NCBI GenBank assembly: GCA_020628305.1
Contig: JAHDFH010000017.1
Coordinates: forward strand, 1 to 35,857
Length of the DNA stretch: 35,857 bases
DNA from: Acidimicrobiales bacterium
Lineage (GTDB): Bacteria > Actinomycetota > Acidimicrobiia > Acidimicrobiales > SZUA-35
Direction: 5' to 3'
Below are positions 21,619 through 32,400 of the stretch, piece by piece. The translations under genes were made by a program, and so were the position numbers. The notes under the pieces are model-generated. The model was not told the origin of the DNA and did no database searches. It saw only the letters and a program-made list of their open reading frames with translations. Positions within the stretch are counted from its first letter, which is position 1. Each line of letters opens with the position of its first letter.

Positions 21619-23568
21619 TTAAAGCCCGGTCAGAATCGTGACTGTGTCGCCAGCTTTGACCGTTGTGCCGCTAGATGGGCTCATCTGAATCACATTATTA
21701 GAGCTCGCTCCACCAGTCTGGTTAACTTTCAGACCTAAGTTCTCAAGAGCAGACCGAGCAGCGTCGCCTGTGCGCCCCACAACGTCTGGCAGCACTACCG
21801 GCTGCTGCCCCTTTGAAACCTTGATTGTTATCGTCGAACCTGGAGCTGCTGAAGTCTCTGCCCGTGGATCGCTTCCAACGGCAAGACCTTCAGACAATGC
21901 TGCGGTAAAAATTCGCTCCACTGTTGTCTCAAACCCAAGCTCCTCTAACACCTCGGCCGCACTTCCGGGGCTCAGTCCATAAACGTTAGGAATTTCGATT
22001 GGTTCAGCACCATCTGATACTCTCAGCTGAACTACTGACCCGTTCTCAAGGTTTACAGTCTCAGAAGATATATCTTCACCGTCGTACAGAACAGCAGTTA
22101 CAATACCCTTCGCTGTGTTGTTATCGAAAACCACGATACGTTCACCTAGAGACAAACCGGCTGAGGCAACAAGCGCCTCAGCTTCGGCCACAGAACGCCC
22201 AACCACATTAGGTACAAGGCCTAGTTCCTGACCATCCGATACTGTGAGGTTAACTACTTCACTCGATTTAAGCAGTTGGCCACTTTCAACATCCTGCGTC
22301 AGCACTTCACCAATCACAGTGTCGTTCTGTCGCTGTCTAGAAACCTCAACGTCCCAACCCAATTCAGAAAGAATCTCTATTGCTTGTGCCTCTGGTAAAC
22401 CTTCAACATCAGGCACTTCCATTGCCTGCGGCAAGATAAGACTCAAAGAACCGACTCGTTCGGTTTCTTCCGAAAGTGATCCAATAAATAGCCAGAGACA
22501 AAGCCCCATTCCGATAATCGAAGCCGCAGCAAACAGCAATCTACGAAGGTTGTCTTCAACGAAGCCGAACAGCCCTTCTCTGATTTCCTCAAATCGACCT
22601 GGAACAACGTAGACATCTGAGATCAAATCTTTATCGACAAGCTCTAAATCTACTTCAGTTCGATCTTGGGCTTCGATTTCAGCCAGATACTGCTCATCAA
22701 TATTCAACTCCACCAGCTGCAGCGGAGATGGAGGTTCGAGCTCTACTACGATCTTTTCTAAAGCAGCTATGCACTCGGTTGCTGTTGGCCTTGAAGCCGG
22801 ATCAACCGCACAGCACGAGTTAATAAGAGCGGCGAACTTTTCTGATTGATGCAGCTCTATAGAAACATCAGATTCTTGTCGCAAAGCAATCGTCTCAAAG
22901 GCATCCTGCCCAGACAGCGGTACTTGCCCTGTGACCATCTCTGCTAAACAAAGCCCAAGCGAATAAATATCTGAGCGAGAGTCAACTGGCTGATCTCCAG
23001 ATCTGCGTTTCATTTGTTCGGGAGCAGCATACCGTACTGTACCGACAAAGGTTCCAGTAAGTTCGGTCCATGAAGACTCAGCAACGGCTCTCGCCACACC
23101 AAAGTCTGCAATACGAAGACGGCCCGCTTGATCGAATAACAGGTTGGCTGGCTTTATATCTCTGTGGACCAGGTCTTGGGCGTGTGCTGCCTCTAATCCT
23201 GAGGCAGCTTGCAAACCAACAGAAACAGCCTGTGCTGCGTCAATGGTGCCTTGTTCTTGCAGCACTGATCTAAGGGTCCCACCTCGAAGCAACTCAGTAA
23301 CTAGATAGACCCCATCATCTTGACCCCAATCATATATTGCCAGAATATGTTGGTGGTTGAGTTGGGCAGAGATCTGGGCCTCAGACTTGAACAGGTTGAG
23401 AAACTTGTCATCATCAGACAGCGCTGGCCGAAGGCGTTTCAACGCAACCCGTCTGGAAAGAACTCGATCCATCGCAATGTACACATCCGCCGACACGCCA
23501 GAACCAATAGCTGTTAAAAGCTCATAACGGCCCCCAAGCAGGGTGCGGGTTGCAATCATCTCTGCCAT
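21619..23568 (-). CDS. pknB: Membrane Ser/Thr protein kinase with four PASTA domains (PknB-like)
   Basis: The 649-aa protein has a cytoplasmic kinase domain at residues 13-275: loop GSGVSADVY, K44 (VALKRL), catalytic HRDIKPANLL (D137), DFGVARA (D155), and Thr residues in TELTGTFVGTVRY of the activation loop. A juxtamembrane stretch is followed by one membrane helix at about 344-364. Four extracellular PASTA repeats follow from about residue 382 to the end (starting VPDVEGLP, VPNVVGRS, IPNVYGLS and LPDVVGRT). PASTA kinases sense muropeptides or lipid II and control wall growth and division. It lacks the usual pknB neighbours (pbpA, rodA, FHA genes), so it is a lone copy here. The tail is shortened after the fourth PASTA (TILTGL). 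Confidence 0.95.
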   Translation of the reverse strand: MAEMIATRTLLGGRYELLTAIGSGVSADVYIAMDRVLSRRVALKRLRPALSDDDKFLNLFKSEAQISAQLNHQHILAIYDWGQDDGVYLVTELLRGGTLRSVLQEQGTIDAAQAVSVGLQAASGLEAAHAQDLVHRDIKPANLLFDQAGRLRIADFGVARAVAESSWTELTGTFVGTVRYAAPEQMKRRSGDQPVDSRSDIYSLGLCLAEMVTGQVPLSGQDAFETIALRQESDVSIELHQSEKFAALINSCCAVDPASRPTATECIAALEKIVVELEPPSPLQLVELNIDEQYLAEIEAQDRTEVDLELVDKDLISDVYVVPGRFEEIREGLFGFVEDNLRRLLFAAASIIGMGLCLWLFIGSLSEETERVGSLSLILPQAMEVPDVEGLPEAQAIEILSELGWDVEVSRQRQNDTVIGEVLTQDVESGQLLKSSEVVNLTVSDGQELGLVPNVVGRSVAEAEALVASAGLSLGERIVVFDNNTAKGIVTAVLYDGEDISSETVNLENGSVVQLRVSDGAEPIEIPNVYGLSPGSAAEVLEELGFETTVERIFTAALSEGLAVGSDPRAETSAAPGSTITIKVSKGQQPVVLPDVVGRTGDAARSALENLGLKVNQTGGASSNNVIQMSPSSGTTVKAGDTVTILTGL

Positions 23569-23632
23569 GTAATAAGTCTTTGATCAATGGATTAGCGGGT
23601 AAGGTATATCTTAGCCGCCAAAGGAGTCGCTT

Positions 23633-24169
23633 ATGTCAGCTATCTTAAGCAAAAACATCCTGATTGGAATTGGGGCTTTGATTGCCGGAGTCCTAGTTCT
23701 ACTGCTAGCCACAAGCCGTAACGGCTCAGAACCCACTGCCACAGAAGGCTTCATCCTTTCTGGCAACCCAACAACTCAAGATGTTCAAGCTCCGAAAGCA
23801 CTAAACCCATCAGGAACAGCGCCCGCCGACTTGATAAAAGGCTTCCTACCACAAGGTGGGACTGGTGCTGCATGTTCTGAAGACGTCGGGGTACTTCTAG
23901 CACAAGGATATTCCGCCACCCTCACAATCAATGGAGTTTCCCTGGCTCCAGAAGATCTAAATGTCAATCTCGAGGCAGATGGAACGGTATCTAACGTCAT
24001 CACAGCGACTCGTTCCAAAGGTCAGTTTTCATTTAAACCTGGAACTGATTGCCCTAAGGGAGAACTAATCCGCCCTACCAATAATGCGTTGACCGTTTGC
24101 GTTTGGGCTAACTCTGACGTCAGTAGATCTTGTGTGTTGACAGAGACCTACCGATTTGACGCTATCTAG
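23633..24169 (+). CDS. Membrane-anchored exported protein of unknown function
   Basis: This 178-aa protein has an N-terminal membrane helix at residues 8-27 without a lipobox, a disordered Thr/Pro/Ala linker, and an exported domain with four to five cysteines (GAACSEDVG, TDCPKGEL, LTVCVWANS, SRSCVLTET) that probably pair. A strand-rich middle (YSATLTINGVSLAPEDLNVN) suggests a small beta domain. I do not recognise the family. AAAGGAG is 8 nt before the ATG. It is divergent from the PASTA kinase by 64 bp and overlaps the SH3 lipoprotein tail-to-tail by 4 nt. Confidence 0.7.
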   Translation: MSAILSKNILIGIGALIAGVLVLLLATSRNGSEPTATEGFILSGNPTTQDVQAPKALNPSGTAPADLIKGFLPQGGTGAACSEDVGVLLAQGYSATLTINGVSLAPEDLNVNLEADGTVSNVITATRSKGQFSFKPGTDCPKGELIRPTNNALTVCVWANSDVSRSCVLTETYRFDAI

Positions 24170-24939
24170 ACACAGCCCTGATCGCCAGCGCCTCGTAAAC
24201 AAAGATCAGTGACTTCTACAGACTTAAGAACGATAGCTTCGCCGCTTTCATCTTCTACTCCAAAGACCTGAAGCCTCGACCCTTTTGCTGCGTCATCAGC
24301 TAGACCAATAACATCGTAAGTTACGGTGTAAAGGTCACCTATCTCTACCTCGCTAACCTGTATCACTTCGCTTTGTACATCTTGTGACACAAACTGCTGA
24401 GAAACGAAATCGGCTAGATCTATTAAGGTTTCAGCAGCAGGCAACTCGCCATCGTTCGCTGCGACAACATCTGATGTTTCATCGAAGGTGAGTCCCTCGT
24501 ATGCAACGAACCGAGAATTGATCCAACCCGTCTCGCCTCTGAACTCAACCTCATACCAGTAAGACCCAGACACTTCCCAAGTTCGTCCTGTTGAGGTGAG
24601 TTCGTCTCCAGTTGGACGAGCCCCCAACAAGATTTCAGCAGATGCAGAAGGAGTAGCCCTAAGGTTAAGCAAATCGTTGTAAGCAACACCCACGACTATA
24701 AAGTTTTCGCCCTTTTGAGCAAATAGCTCGGCTTCCTCACCGTCCCATATTTCACTGCTGGCATCAGCTCCTGCTTGCTCTAATGATGTAGTTGTTTCTT
24801 CAGCTCCTTCAGGTTCTGACTGGGTGCCAGTTGTTTCAAAATCAGCCGGTTCGGTGGCTACTGAGTCCTCTGAAGATGCATTGGAGCAGCCGGCCACAAC
24901 AAGAGATAAAGCAAGAGATAATTTCAGGAACGTTGTCAT
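24166..24939 (-). CDS. SH3-domain lipoprotein
   Basis: This 257-aa exported lipoprotein has lipobox VVAGC with C18 as the lipidated residue. An acidic, Thr/Glu-rich linker runs to about residue 75. A bacterial SH3 (SH3_3) domain covers roughly 78-145: VGVAYNDLLNLRATPSASAE is the classic V-x-x-D-x-L-N-V-R-x-x-P signature, and YWYEVEFRGETGWINSRFV closes it. The remaining 110 residues are a second unrecognised domain ending with a Cys pair (DLCLRGAGDQGCV). Bacterial SH3 domains often bind peptidoglycan. The ATG is 8 nt after the ligA stop, so it may be read through from ligA, although TAAGCT overlapping the ligA stop is a possible own -10. Confidence 0.8.
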   Translation of the reverse strand: MTTFLKLSLALSLVVAGCSNASSEDSVATEPADFETTGTQSEPEGAEETTTSLEQAGADASSEIWDGEEAELFAQKGENFIVVGVAYNDLLNLRATPSASAEILLGARPTGDELTSTGRTWEVSGSYWYEVEFRGETGWINSRFVAYEGLTFDETSDVVAANDGELPAAETLIDLADFVSQQFVSQDVQSEVIQVSEVEIGDLYTVTYDVIGLADDAAKGSRLQVFGVEDESGEAIVLKSVEVTDLCLRGAGDQGCV

Positions 24940-24947
24940 GCTTTAGC

Positions 24948-27002
<2,055 letters not shown>

Positions 27003-27124
27003 TTATCGCCTAGCTATAGATTCCAATTGCATTAATTCAGTTGGGTGATCCTTGACTTTGCCTAAAGAACTTGAAAGATTCGTCGATAGCGCATGTATAC
27101 GACTCCCGAATGAGGTCAAACAAA

Positions 27125-28342
27125 ATGTACGAATCAAGTGGTTCAGAGAAGAAAAAGAACGGACTAGTCCCAATCCTGGCACTCGTTGGCATTGTCTTGC
27201 TGGCAGGGTTGGTGTTCCTCTTAACTCGTGGCGATTCCGATAGCGTAAGTTCAGCGCCAATTGGTGAAGCTGTTGATTCATCCGTGACCACTGCAGGCAA
27301 TGGTGGAACAGAACAGACAACGGGCTCGACCTCAGGTGCATTTGAGATGGGCACTACAGAAGGCCTGAAGTTTAAGACCGACGAGTTCAACTTCGGCGCT
27401 ATTGGAACTGCCGACCCCACAACAGCAGCCACTCTTGAGGCTGTAATAAATGCCACCTATGTCGATCCAACACCAACGCTTTGGTCTCCAACTGTGAGCA
27501 ACGAAATTGCGGTTGATCCTAGCGCTACTACCCCACCTAACTTGCAAGTTATAGCTGGACTGGTCAACCGACTTTCAGGCAGTGTGCAAAATGCTGAGCT
27601 TGAAATTGTGGGACAGAAGATTGTCATCGGTGGAACAGCCGCCAGCGCTGAAACTCTTGCCGAGCTGAATGGTCTAGTTGCTGCTGGACAGTGGCCAGAA
27701 GTTGAAAATAACCTGGTGGCGGCAAGCGGCCTCCAATCTGAGATGGAAGCAGTAAACGTGGACGGTGTGACAACAGTTACTGGAACCGTCGGATCTGAAG
27801 CTCTCGCTTCTGTGATTCGAGACTCAGCTCCAGTCCTGTTCGGTGAAAGTGCTGTGGTTGGTGAAGTTGCAGTAGATCCAAGCCGTTACTATGGTGTCTC
27901 TTGGAGACGCTACCCAACTTTCATTGCCGGAATGGCTAACTTCCAAAACTGGGAAGCTGGTTCTCAGAACGGTGAGCCATACGCTGTGATTCGTGAAGGT
28001 CTAAACTTCCCATCAGGCTCTGCTTCTTTGGATGCTGGTTCCGCTGCTCGTGTAGCTGGAATTCTTCCGATCATGCTGGCAGGTAGCGGGGAGATTAACA
28101 TCGTAGGACACACTGACTCTGACGGTGACGACGCTCTTAACCAGACCTTGAGCGAGAACCGTGCCCGTGCAGTTATTGGGGCTTTAGTTGCTGGTGCTGA
28201 ACAAGCTGCCGGACCAGACGCTGCTGCTGCCTTGGAAGCTCGCCTTGTACCAGTTGGTCGTGGTGAATCAGAGCCAGTTGCCACAAACGACACTGATGCT
28301 GGTAAGGCTCAAAACCGTCGTGTTGAGGTTCGCATCGGCTAA
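27125..28342 (+). CDS. Membrane-anchored BON/OmpA-domain protein (ArfA/OmpATb-like)
   Basis: The protein is 405 aa from ATG 27125, chosen because GAGGT lies about 8 nt upstream; an in-frame ATG at 27071 would add 18 residues. A short basic N-terminus (EKKKNG) is followed by a membrane helix (VPILALVGIVLLAGLVFLL), a low-complexity linker, one or two BON-like modules (NAELEIVGQKIVIGGTA; GVTTVTGTVGSEALASVI) and a C-terminal OmpA-like peptidoglycan-binding domain with INIVGHTDSDGDD, LSENRARAV and AQNRRVEVRI. This is the order seen in mycobacterial ArfA/OmpATb. The likely role is tethering the membrane to peptidoglycan or envelope stress tolerance. Pore formation should not be assumed. Confidence 0.88.
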   Translation: MYESSGSEKKKNGLVPILALVGIVLLAGLVFLLTRGDSDSVSSAPIGEAVDSSVTTAGNGGTEQTTGSTSGAFEMGTTEGLKFKTDEFNFGAIGTADPTTAATLEAVINATYVDPTPTLWSPTVSNEIAVDPSATTPPNLQVIAGLVNRLSGSVQNAELEIVGQKIVIGGTAASAETLAELNGLVAAGQWPEVENNLVAASGLQSEMEAVNVDGVTTVTGTVGSEALASVIRDSAPVLFGESAVVGEVAVDPSRYYGVSWRRYPTFIAGMANFQNWEAGSQNGEPYAVIREGLNFPSGSASLDAGSAARVAGILPIMLAGSGEINIVGHTDSDGDDALNQTLSENRARAVIGALVAGAEQAAGPDAAAALEARLVPVGRGESEPVATNDTDAGKAQNRRVEVRIG

Positions 28343-28358
28343 ATCGATTCTCATGCCC

Positions 28359-28364
28359 TAGACT
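28359..28364 (+). promoter_or_regulatory. -10 box of the leaderless promoter of the 28.4-kb membrane gene
   Basis: TAGACT, 7 nt before GTG 28372. It sits inside a GCCCT/AGGGC inverted repeat (28355-28370) that could be a hairpin or operator. Confidence 0.45.
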
Positions 28365-28371
28365 AAGGGCT

Positions 28372-29235
28372 GTGAGTATCGAGACCAAGCTGCTTTGGCT
28401 TATTCGAGGGCTATGGGTGGGCGCAGCTGTAGTCGCCTTGATGACCTTGGCTGAAACCTTACAAGAACTAGGCACTACCCAAGTCGTTGCCATAGTTGTA
28501 CCCCTGTGGCTCTGCTGGCTTGGAGGTTTTGTCGGGTTATTGGTTCCATCCAACCTCAGCCTGACGACCATCCGTGTTGTAAGCCCAATATTGACAGCCG
28601 TTTGGATCAGTTTGGCAATCGATTGGCAGACAGCAATGGCTGCGGCAGCAACCAGCTCTGTGCTACTACTTTTGATATATAGTCATCGGTTTGGTTTTGC
28701 CATGGTCAACGGTTCTGCTTATGGATCAGAAAAACGTTACCTTCTTGCTCCTCCTGTGCCGGCCGTCGCTGTTGTGAACGTTTGTGGCGCAGCCTCCATT
28801 GTTGCAGCGATCTGGTCTGTCAGGTTAATCCAGGGCGGTTCTGTTTGGATAATCGCAGCAGCCGCACTGTTCGCCGCAGCCACGTTCGTCCTCACCCGAT
28901 TCTCACACCAACTTTCATTACGCTGGATTGTCTTCGTACCTGCCGGTTTAGTAGTGCATGACCCAATAGCACTATCGCACTCTGCTTTGTTCAGAAGACC
29001 AGAAATAGAGTACTTAACCACAAGCCAATCGGGCACTGTCGATGATTCCACACTCGATCTTTCAATGGGCGCTCCAGGGCTGTCATCGAGTATCCAAACA
29101 AAAGATGAACTCGTTATAGATCTTCGATCTCAAGAACCAGTTAAGGCGACGAACATTAGAGTCACTCCGTCTGCCCCTGGAGCACTGCTAAAACAGGCCC
29201 GACTAAGAGGAATCAAAACCAAAGTCGACCAATAG
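28372..29235 (+). CDS. Polytopic membrane protein, unknown
   Basis: This is a 287-aa protein starting with GTG. About seven hydrophobic helices fall in pairs between residues 10 and 205: two near the start, two around 70-105, two around 130-175 and one after FSHQLSLRWIVFVPAGLVV. A cytoplasmic-type hydrophilic tail of about 80 residues follows, ending with basic residues (KQARLRGIKTKVDQ). Actinobacteria carry many such conserved membrane proteins without known function, and I cannot place it further. The TAG stop is the first three bases of a palindromic repeat (TAGGGACGCGG), so the gene's end may have been set by repeat insertion. Convergent with the sua5/tsaC gene. Confidence 0.72.
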   Translation: MSIETKLLWLIRGLWVGAAVVALMTLAETLQELGTTQVVAIVVPLWLCWLGGFVGLLVPSNLSLTTIRVVSPILTAVWISLAIDWQTAMAAAATSSVLLLLIYSHRFGFAMVNGSAYGSEKRYLLAPPVPAVAVVNVCGAASIVAAIWSVRLIQGGSVWIIAAAALFAAATFVLTRFSHQLSLRWIVFVPAGLVVHDPIALSHSALFRRPEIEYLTTSQSGTVDDSTLDLSMGAPGLSSSIQTKDELVIDLRSQEPVKATNIRVTPSAPGALLKQARLRGIKTKVDQ

Positions 29236-29255
29236 GGACGCGGTATCTTGCCGCG
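29233..29255. repeat. GGGACGCGG palindromic repeat at a convergent gene junction, possible terminator
   Basis: TAGGGACGCGGTATCTTGCC then GCG; CGCGG (29239-29243) pairs with CCGCG (29251-29255) around a 7-nt loop. It is the third copy of the element found twice in the 6.7-kb glycosyltransferase, and its TAG is the stop of the upstream gene. Confidence 0.7.
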
Positions 29256-29263
29256 CCTTACCC

Positions 29264-30217
29264 TTATTTGACTCGTGGAGCCGCTGCTTTAGTCAGTCGG
29301 TCAAGCACGGCTTCGATAATGTCACCTTCCGAAGGCGGAACAATGAATAGCGTGTCTAGTTTCTTGTAGTCAGCTTCGCGCAGCACAGCATAGAGACCTC
29401 TGGCGTAGCCTTCGGCGTCTTGTGGCATCGTCCATGAAACTGCGCCCTCGACCACGACGGGCGCTACTACCCCAGCATTGTCTGGCATTTCAAAATCTTC
29501 CGCCTGTAGCTCTTCTAAGGCAACGATCCGAATCTTAGCATTCGGAGCGTAATGTGATTTCATCATCCCTGGCGCTCTAGATTCACCAGCTGTCCCATCA
29601 ACCACTTCGAGGCCTAGGACTTTGTTCATTGCTTCAACGCTAACACCGCCGGGGCGCAGCAAAGTCGGTGCACCCGTAAGATCAATAATCGTCGACTCGA
29701 CTCCAACCTTGCATTTACCGCCATCGAGAACGTAACCAAGGCTGTCCCCAAGATCCGCAGCAACGTGAGCAGCAGAAGTTGGCGACACCTTACCAAACAT
29801 GTTGGCGCTAGGACCGGCTATTCCGCCACCGAATGACTCCAGTAGTTGCAGTGCTAGCGGATGGTTAGGGACTCTAATAGCGATCGTTGTTTTCCCACCA
29901 ACAGCTTCAGAGGCTACCCGGCCGTTTTTGGCCAGAACCATAGTTAACGGACCAGGCCAAAACGCTTTAGCGAGTTTCTCGGCATGTTCGCCAAACTCTC
30001 GAACCCAAAGTCTCGCTGCAGCAGCACTGGCGACATGAACAATTAACGGATGATCGCTTGGGCGACCCTTAAGTTCGAAGATCTTTGCAACCGCCTCTGG
30101 CGACGTAGCATCAGCACCAAGCCCGTAAACAGTTTCGGTTGGGAAAGCTACAAGCTCCCCTGCTTTCAGGTATTCGACGGCTCTATCAATAGATTCGCCG
30201 GTTAGTGTCTTTACCAT
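29264..30217 (-). CDS. tsaC: Threonylcarbamoyl-AMP synthase (Sua5/YrdC type)
   Basis: This 317-aa long-form Sua5 makes threonylcarbamoyl-AMP from threonine, bicarbonate and ATP for the t6A37 modification of ANN-decoding tRNAs. The YrdC domain (residues 5-200) has FPTETVYGLGADATSPEAVAKIFELKGRP with the usual basic residues, KTTIAIRVPNHPLAL and GPSANMFGKVSPTSAAHV, and VESTIIDLTG. The extra Sua5 domain follows the linker near SRAPGMMKSHYAPNAKI. It overlaps the mnmA stop by 7 nt, so it is translated from the same mRNA. It is the third gene in a tRNA-modification operon. Confidence 0.93.
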   Translation of the reverse strand: MVKTLTGESIDRAVEYLKAGELVAFPTETVYGLGADATSPEAVAKIFELKGRPSDHPLIVHVASAAAARLWVREFGEHAEKLAKAFWPGPLTMVLAKNGRVASEAVGGKTTIAIRVPNHPLALQLLESFGGGIAGPSANMFGKVSPTSAAHVAADLGDSLGYVLDGGKCKVGVESTIIDLTGAPTLLRPGGVSVEAMNKVLGLEVVDGTAGESRAPGMMKSHYAPNAKIRIVALEELQAEDFEMPDNAGVVAPVVVEGAVSWTMPQDAEGYARGLYAVLREADYKKLDTLFIVPPSEGDIIEAVLDRLTKAAAPRVK

Positions 30218-31254
30218 TCGGCCAGTGCGCCTCCGACAACTAGGTTGTCTTGGTACATAACAATTGATTGACCTGCGGCGACTCTTGGCTGTGGCTGCTC
30301 CCAGGTCACGATATAACCGTCACCTGATTTCTGGATTCGACCGTTTCGTGTCTTAGCATGAGCTGCACACTGAAACTCAAACTCGCCAGAAACTTCAGCG
30401 TTGGTCCAAACCAGTTGCGAGAGCGGTTGCGATTCTATAAGAAGCTTGGACTTAGGACCGACCTCGACTTTGTTCTCTTTACGGTCGATGTCTACTACAT
30501 AGCGGCGATCATGGTCACCACCTAGGTTGAGACCTCTACGCTGTCCAAGTGTTACCAACTCGATTGATTCAACTTCGCCAACTGCTTCGTCGTTTTCATC
30601 AACTAGCTTCGCCGGAGTTAAAGGTATTCGCTCACCAAGAAACTTTTGGCGGCCTCCAACAGAATGAATAAAGCACACATCTTGTGAGTCAGCTTTGGCA
30701 GCTGTCCGAAGCCCAATCTCGGACGCCATTTCACGAACCTTATCTTTGATGGTTATGCCAAGAGGCAGTAGGAGTCGTTTGAGTTGGGCCTGGTCAAGCA
30801 TGTAAAGGACGTAAGACTGATCCTTTTTCTCATCCGCACCACGGGCAATGTGGTAGCCAGCATCAGTAACTTCAATTGCGGCGTGATGACCTGTTGCTAC
30901 TTTGTCGATTCCTAGCTCGTCAGCTCTTTGATAAAGCTTGTCGAACTTGATGTGACGGTTACATTCAACGCACGGATTTGGCGTACGTCCGTCAGAGTGA
31001 TCTTGCACATACGGGTCAACTACAAACTCGTTGAACTCATCGCCAAAGATAAACACGTGATGTTCGATGCCGAGTTGGTCGGCCACACGGCGGGCATCTT
31101 CAACATCTGAAATACTGCAACAGCCTGAGTCGGAGTCGCCTCCCCATAGCTTCATTGTCACGCCAATAACTTCGTAGCCTTCATCTTGCAACATCGCTGC
31201 GGCTACCGAGGAGTCAACGCCACCAGACATGGCCATGAGAACTTGCTCTTTCAT
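30211..31254 (-). CDS. mnmA: tRNA-specific 2-thiouridylase
   Basis: This 347-aa enzyme installs sulfur at position 2 of wobble U34 in tRNAs for Lys, Glu and Gln. The PP-loop is SGGVDSS (residues 10-16). Catalytic cysteines are C98 (NPCVECNRHIKF) and C194 (DSQDVCFI). GHHAAIE and DQSYVLYML are family blocks, and a C-terminal beta-barrel ends the protein. An extra Cys pair, GCCSISDVEDA, is usual in the family. It overlaps the upstream cysteine desulfurase by 4 nt (ATGA), which fits direct sulfur supply. Confidence 0.97.
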   Translation of the reverse strand: MKEQVLMAMSGGVDSSVAAAMLQDEGYEVIGVTMKLWGGDSDSGCCSISDVEDARRVADQLGIEHHVFIFGDEFNEFVVDPYVQDHSDGRTPNPCVECNRHIKFDKLYQRADELGIDKVATGHHAAIEVTDAGYHIARGADEKKDQSYVLYMLDQAQLKRLLLPLGITIKDKVREMASEIGLRTAAKADSQDVCFIHSVGGRQKFLGERIPLTPAKLVDENDEAVGEVESIELVTLGQRRGLNLGGDHDRRYVVDIDRKENKVEVGPKSKLLIESQPLSQLVWTNAEVSGEFEFQCAAHAKTRNGRIQKSGDGYIVTWEQPQPRVAAGQSIVMYQDNLVVGGALAEW

Positions 31255-32381
31255 TTTTTAGCCTTTCTAATCTGGTTAACTGATTCGGTCACCTTTTCGA
31301 TCACATGATCTACTTCGGCTTCAGTTGTTTCGTAACTCAGCGACAACCTCAATGAGCCTGATGCCAGCTCTTTAGAGTATCCGATTGCGGTCAAAACATG
31401 ACTCGGCTGCATAGCCCCGCTGGCACACGATGATGCTGCTGAGGCCATAATTTCCTCTCGCTCAAGTAGGAAGATTAAAGCTTCAGAAGCGACTTCGGGA
31501 AAACAAAAGTGAGCAATGTTTGGCAAGATGTTTAAGCGACCTTCTTGGAACACTGTTTCGACTGCATCCGGCAGGCTTGCTTTAATCCCATTGCTTAGCC
31601 GATCACGAAGTTGCTTTACTTCAGAAACCTTGGCGGCTTTTCTTTCAACGGTTGCTACGGCTGCGGCAGCCATCCCGACGATACCGGGAACGTTCAGGGT
31701 GCCAGACCGCTTGCCGCGTTCTTGACTGCCTCCAACTAACTGTGGCTCAAGTTGGCAACCTTTTTTAGAAACTAGAACACCAATTCCTTTGGGCCCACCA
31801 AACTTGTGAGCACTGAGCGAGACAAGATCCGCTGCTGATGTGATCTCGGACATGTTGAGCCAACAAAAACCTTGCACTGCATCAACGTGAAATAGCGCTG
31901 TCGGTAAGTTTTCTCTTACTTGAGCTGCGACTTCTGCAATGGGCTGAAGAGTTCCAATTTCGTTGTTAGCTGCCATGCAGGAAACGACCGACGTAGTTTC
32001 TGGAAGGTCTTTAATAGCATCGGCGATTGCGACTCCGCTTTCGTCAACTGGCATGACCGCACCATCAAGACATTCGACTGGTTCGAGAACTGCATGGTGT
32101 TCTGTGTTGAAAGTTGCTGGTTTGCGTTCCGCTGTGCTTGGGCCTTTGATTGCGAAATTGTCTGACTCAGTCCCACCTGATGTGAAAATTATTTCGCTTG
32201 GTTTCACAGCCAGCAGTTCAGCAAGTTGCTCTCTTGCGTCATCTACTTTGCGGAGAGATTTGCGAGCCATCGAGTGAGACCCCGATGGATTACCATAGAA
32301 CTCCGAGAATGCAGGAAGCATGGCCTCTAAGGCCTTGGGATGCAGCTTTGTTGTTGCGGCTGAATCGAAATAGTACTCCAC
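31251..32381 (-). CDS. Cysteine desulfurase (NifS/IscS-like)
   Basis: This 376-aa PLP enzyme takes sulfur from cysteine as a persulfide for thiolation or Fe-S assembly. The PLP lysine is K193 in SAHKFGGPKG, His near HHAVLEP stacks on the cofactor, and the persulfide cysteine is C319 in ASSCASG. The short active loop is that of the NifS/IscS group I class. There is no IscU/SufU scaffold here; the coupled mnmA downstream indicates tRNA thiolation as the dedicated job. The start is GTG 32381, 7 nt after TACCCT, so the mRNA is leaderless. That box is shared in opposite orientation with the divergent gene. Confidence 0.95.
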   Translation of the reverse strand: MEYYFDSAATTKLHPKALEAMLPAFSEFYGNPSGSHSMARKSLRKVDDAREQLAELLAVKPSEIIFTSGGTESDNFAIKGPSTAERKPATFNTEHHAVLEPVECLDGAVMPVDESGVAIADAIKDLPETTSVVSCMAANNEIGTLQPIAEVAAQVRENLPTALFHVDAVQGFCWLNMSEITSAADLVSLSAHKFGGPKGIGVLVSKKGCQLEPQLVGGSQERGKRSGTLNVPGIVGMAAAAVATVERKAAKVSEVKQLRDRLSNGIKASLPDAVETVFQEGRLNILPNIAHFCFPEVASEALIFLLEREEIMASAASSCASGAMQPSHVLTAIGYSKELASGSLRLSLSYETTEAEVDHVIEKVTESVNQIRKAKK

Positions 32382-32387
32382 CTATAT

Positions 32388-32394
32388 TAGGGTA
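32388..32394. promoter_or_regulatory. Shared bidirectional -10 box
   Basis: The 7 bp TAGGGTA reads TAGGGT on the plus strand, 7 nt from ATG 32401, and TACCCT on the minus strand, 7 nt from GTG 32381. Both divergent genes would be leaderless and would compete for one melting site. Confidence 0.6.
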
Positions 32395-32400
32395 GAGGCT

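Noticed and set aside
27003-27456. Two minus-strand ORFs of 112 and 139 aa at the start of the BON/OmpA gene
   Set aside because: They overlap each other and run opposite a well-supported signal-anchor and linker coding region.
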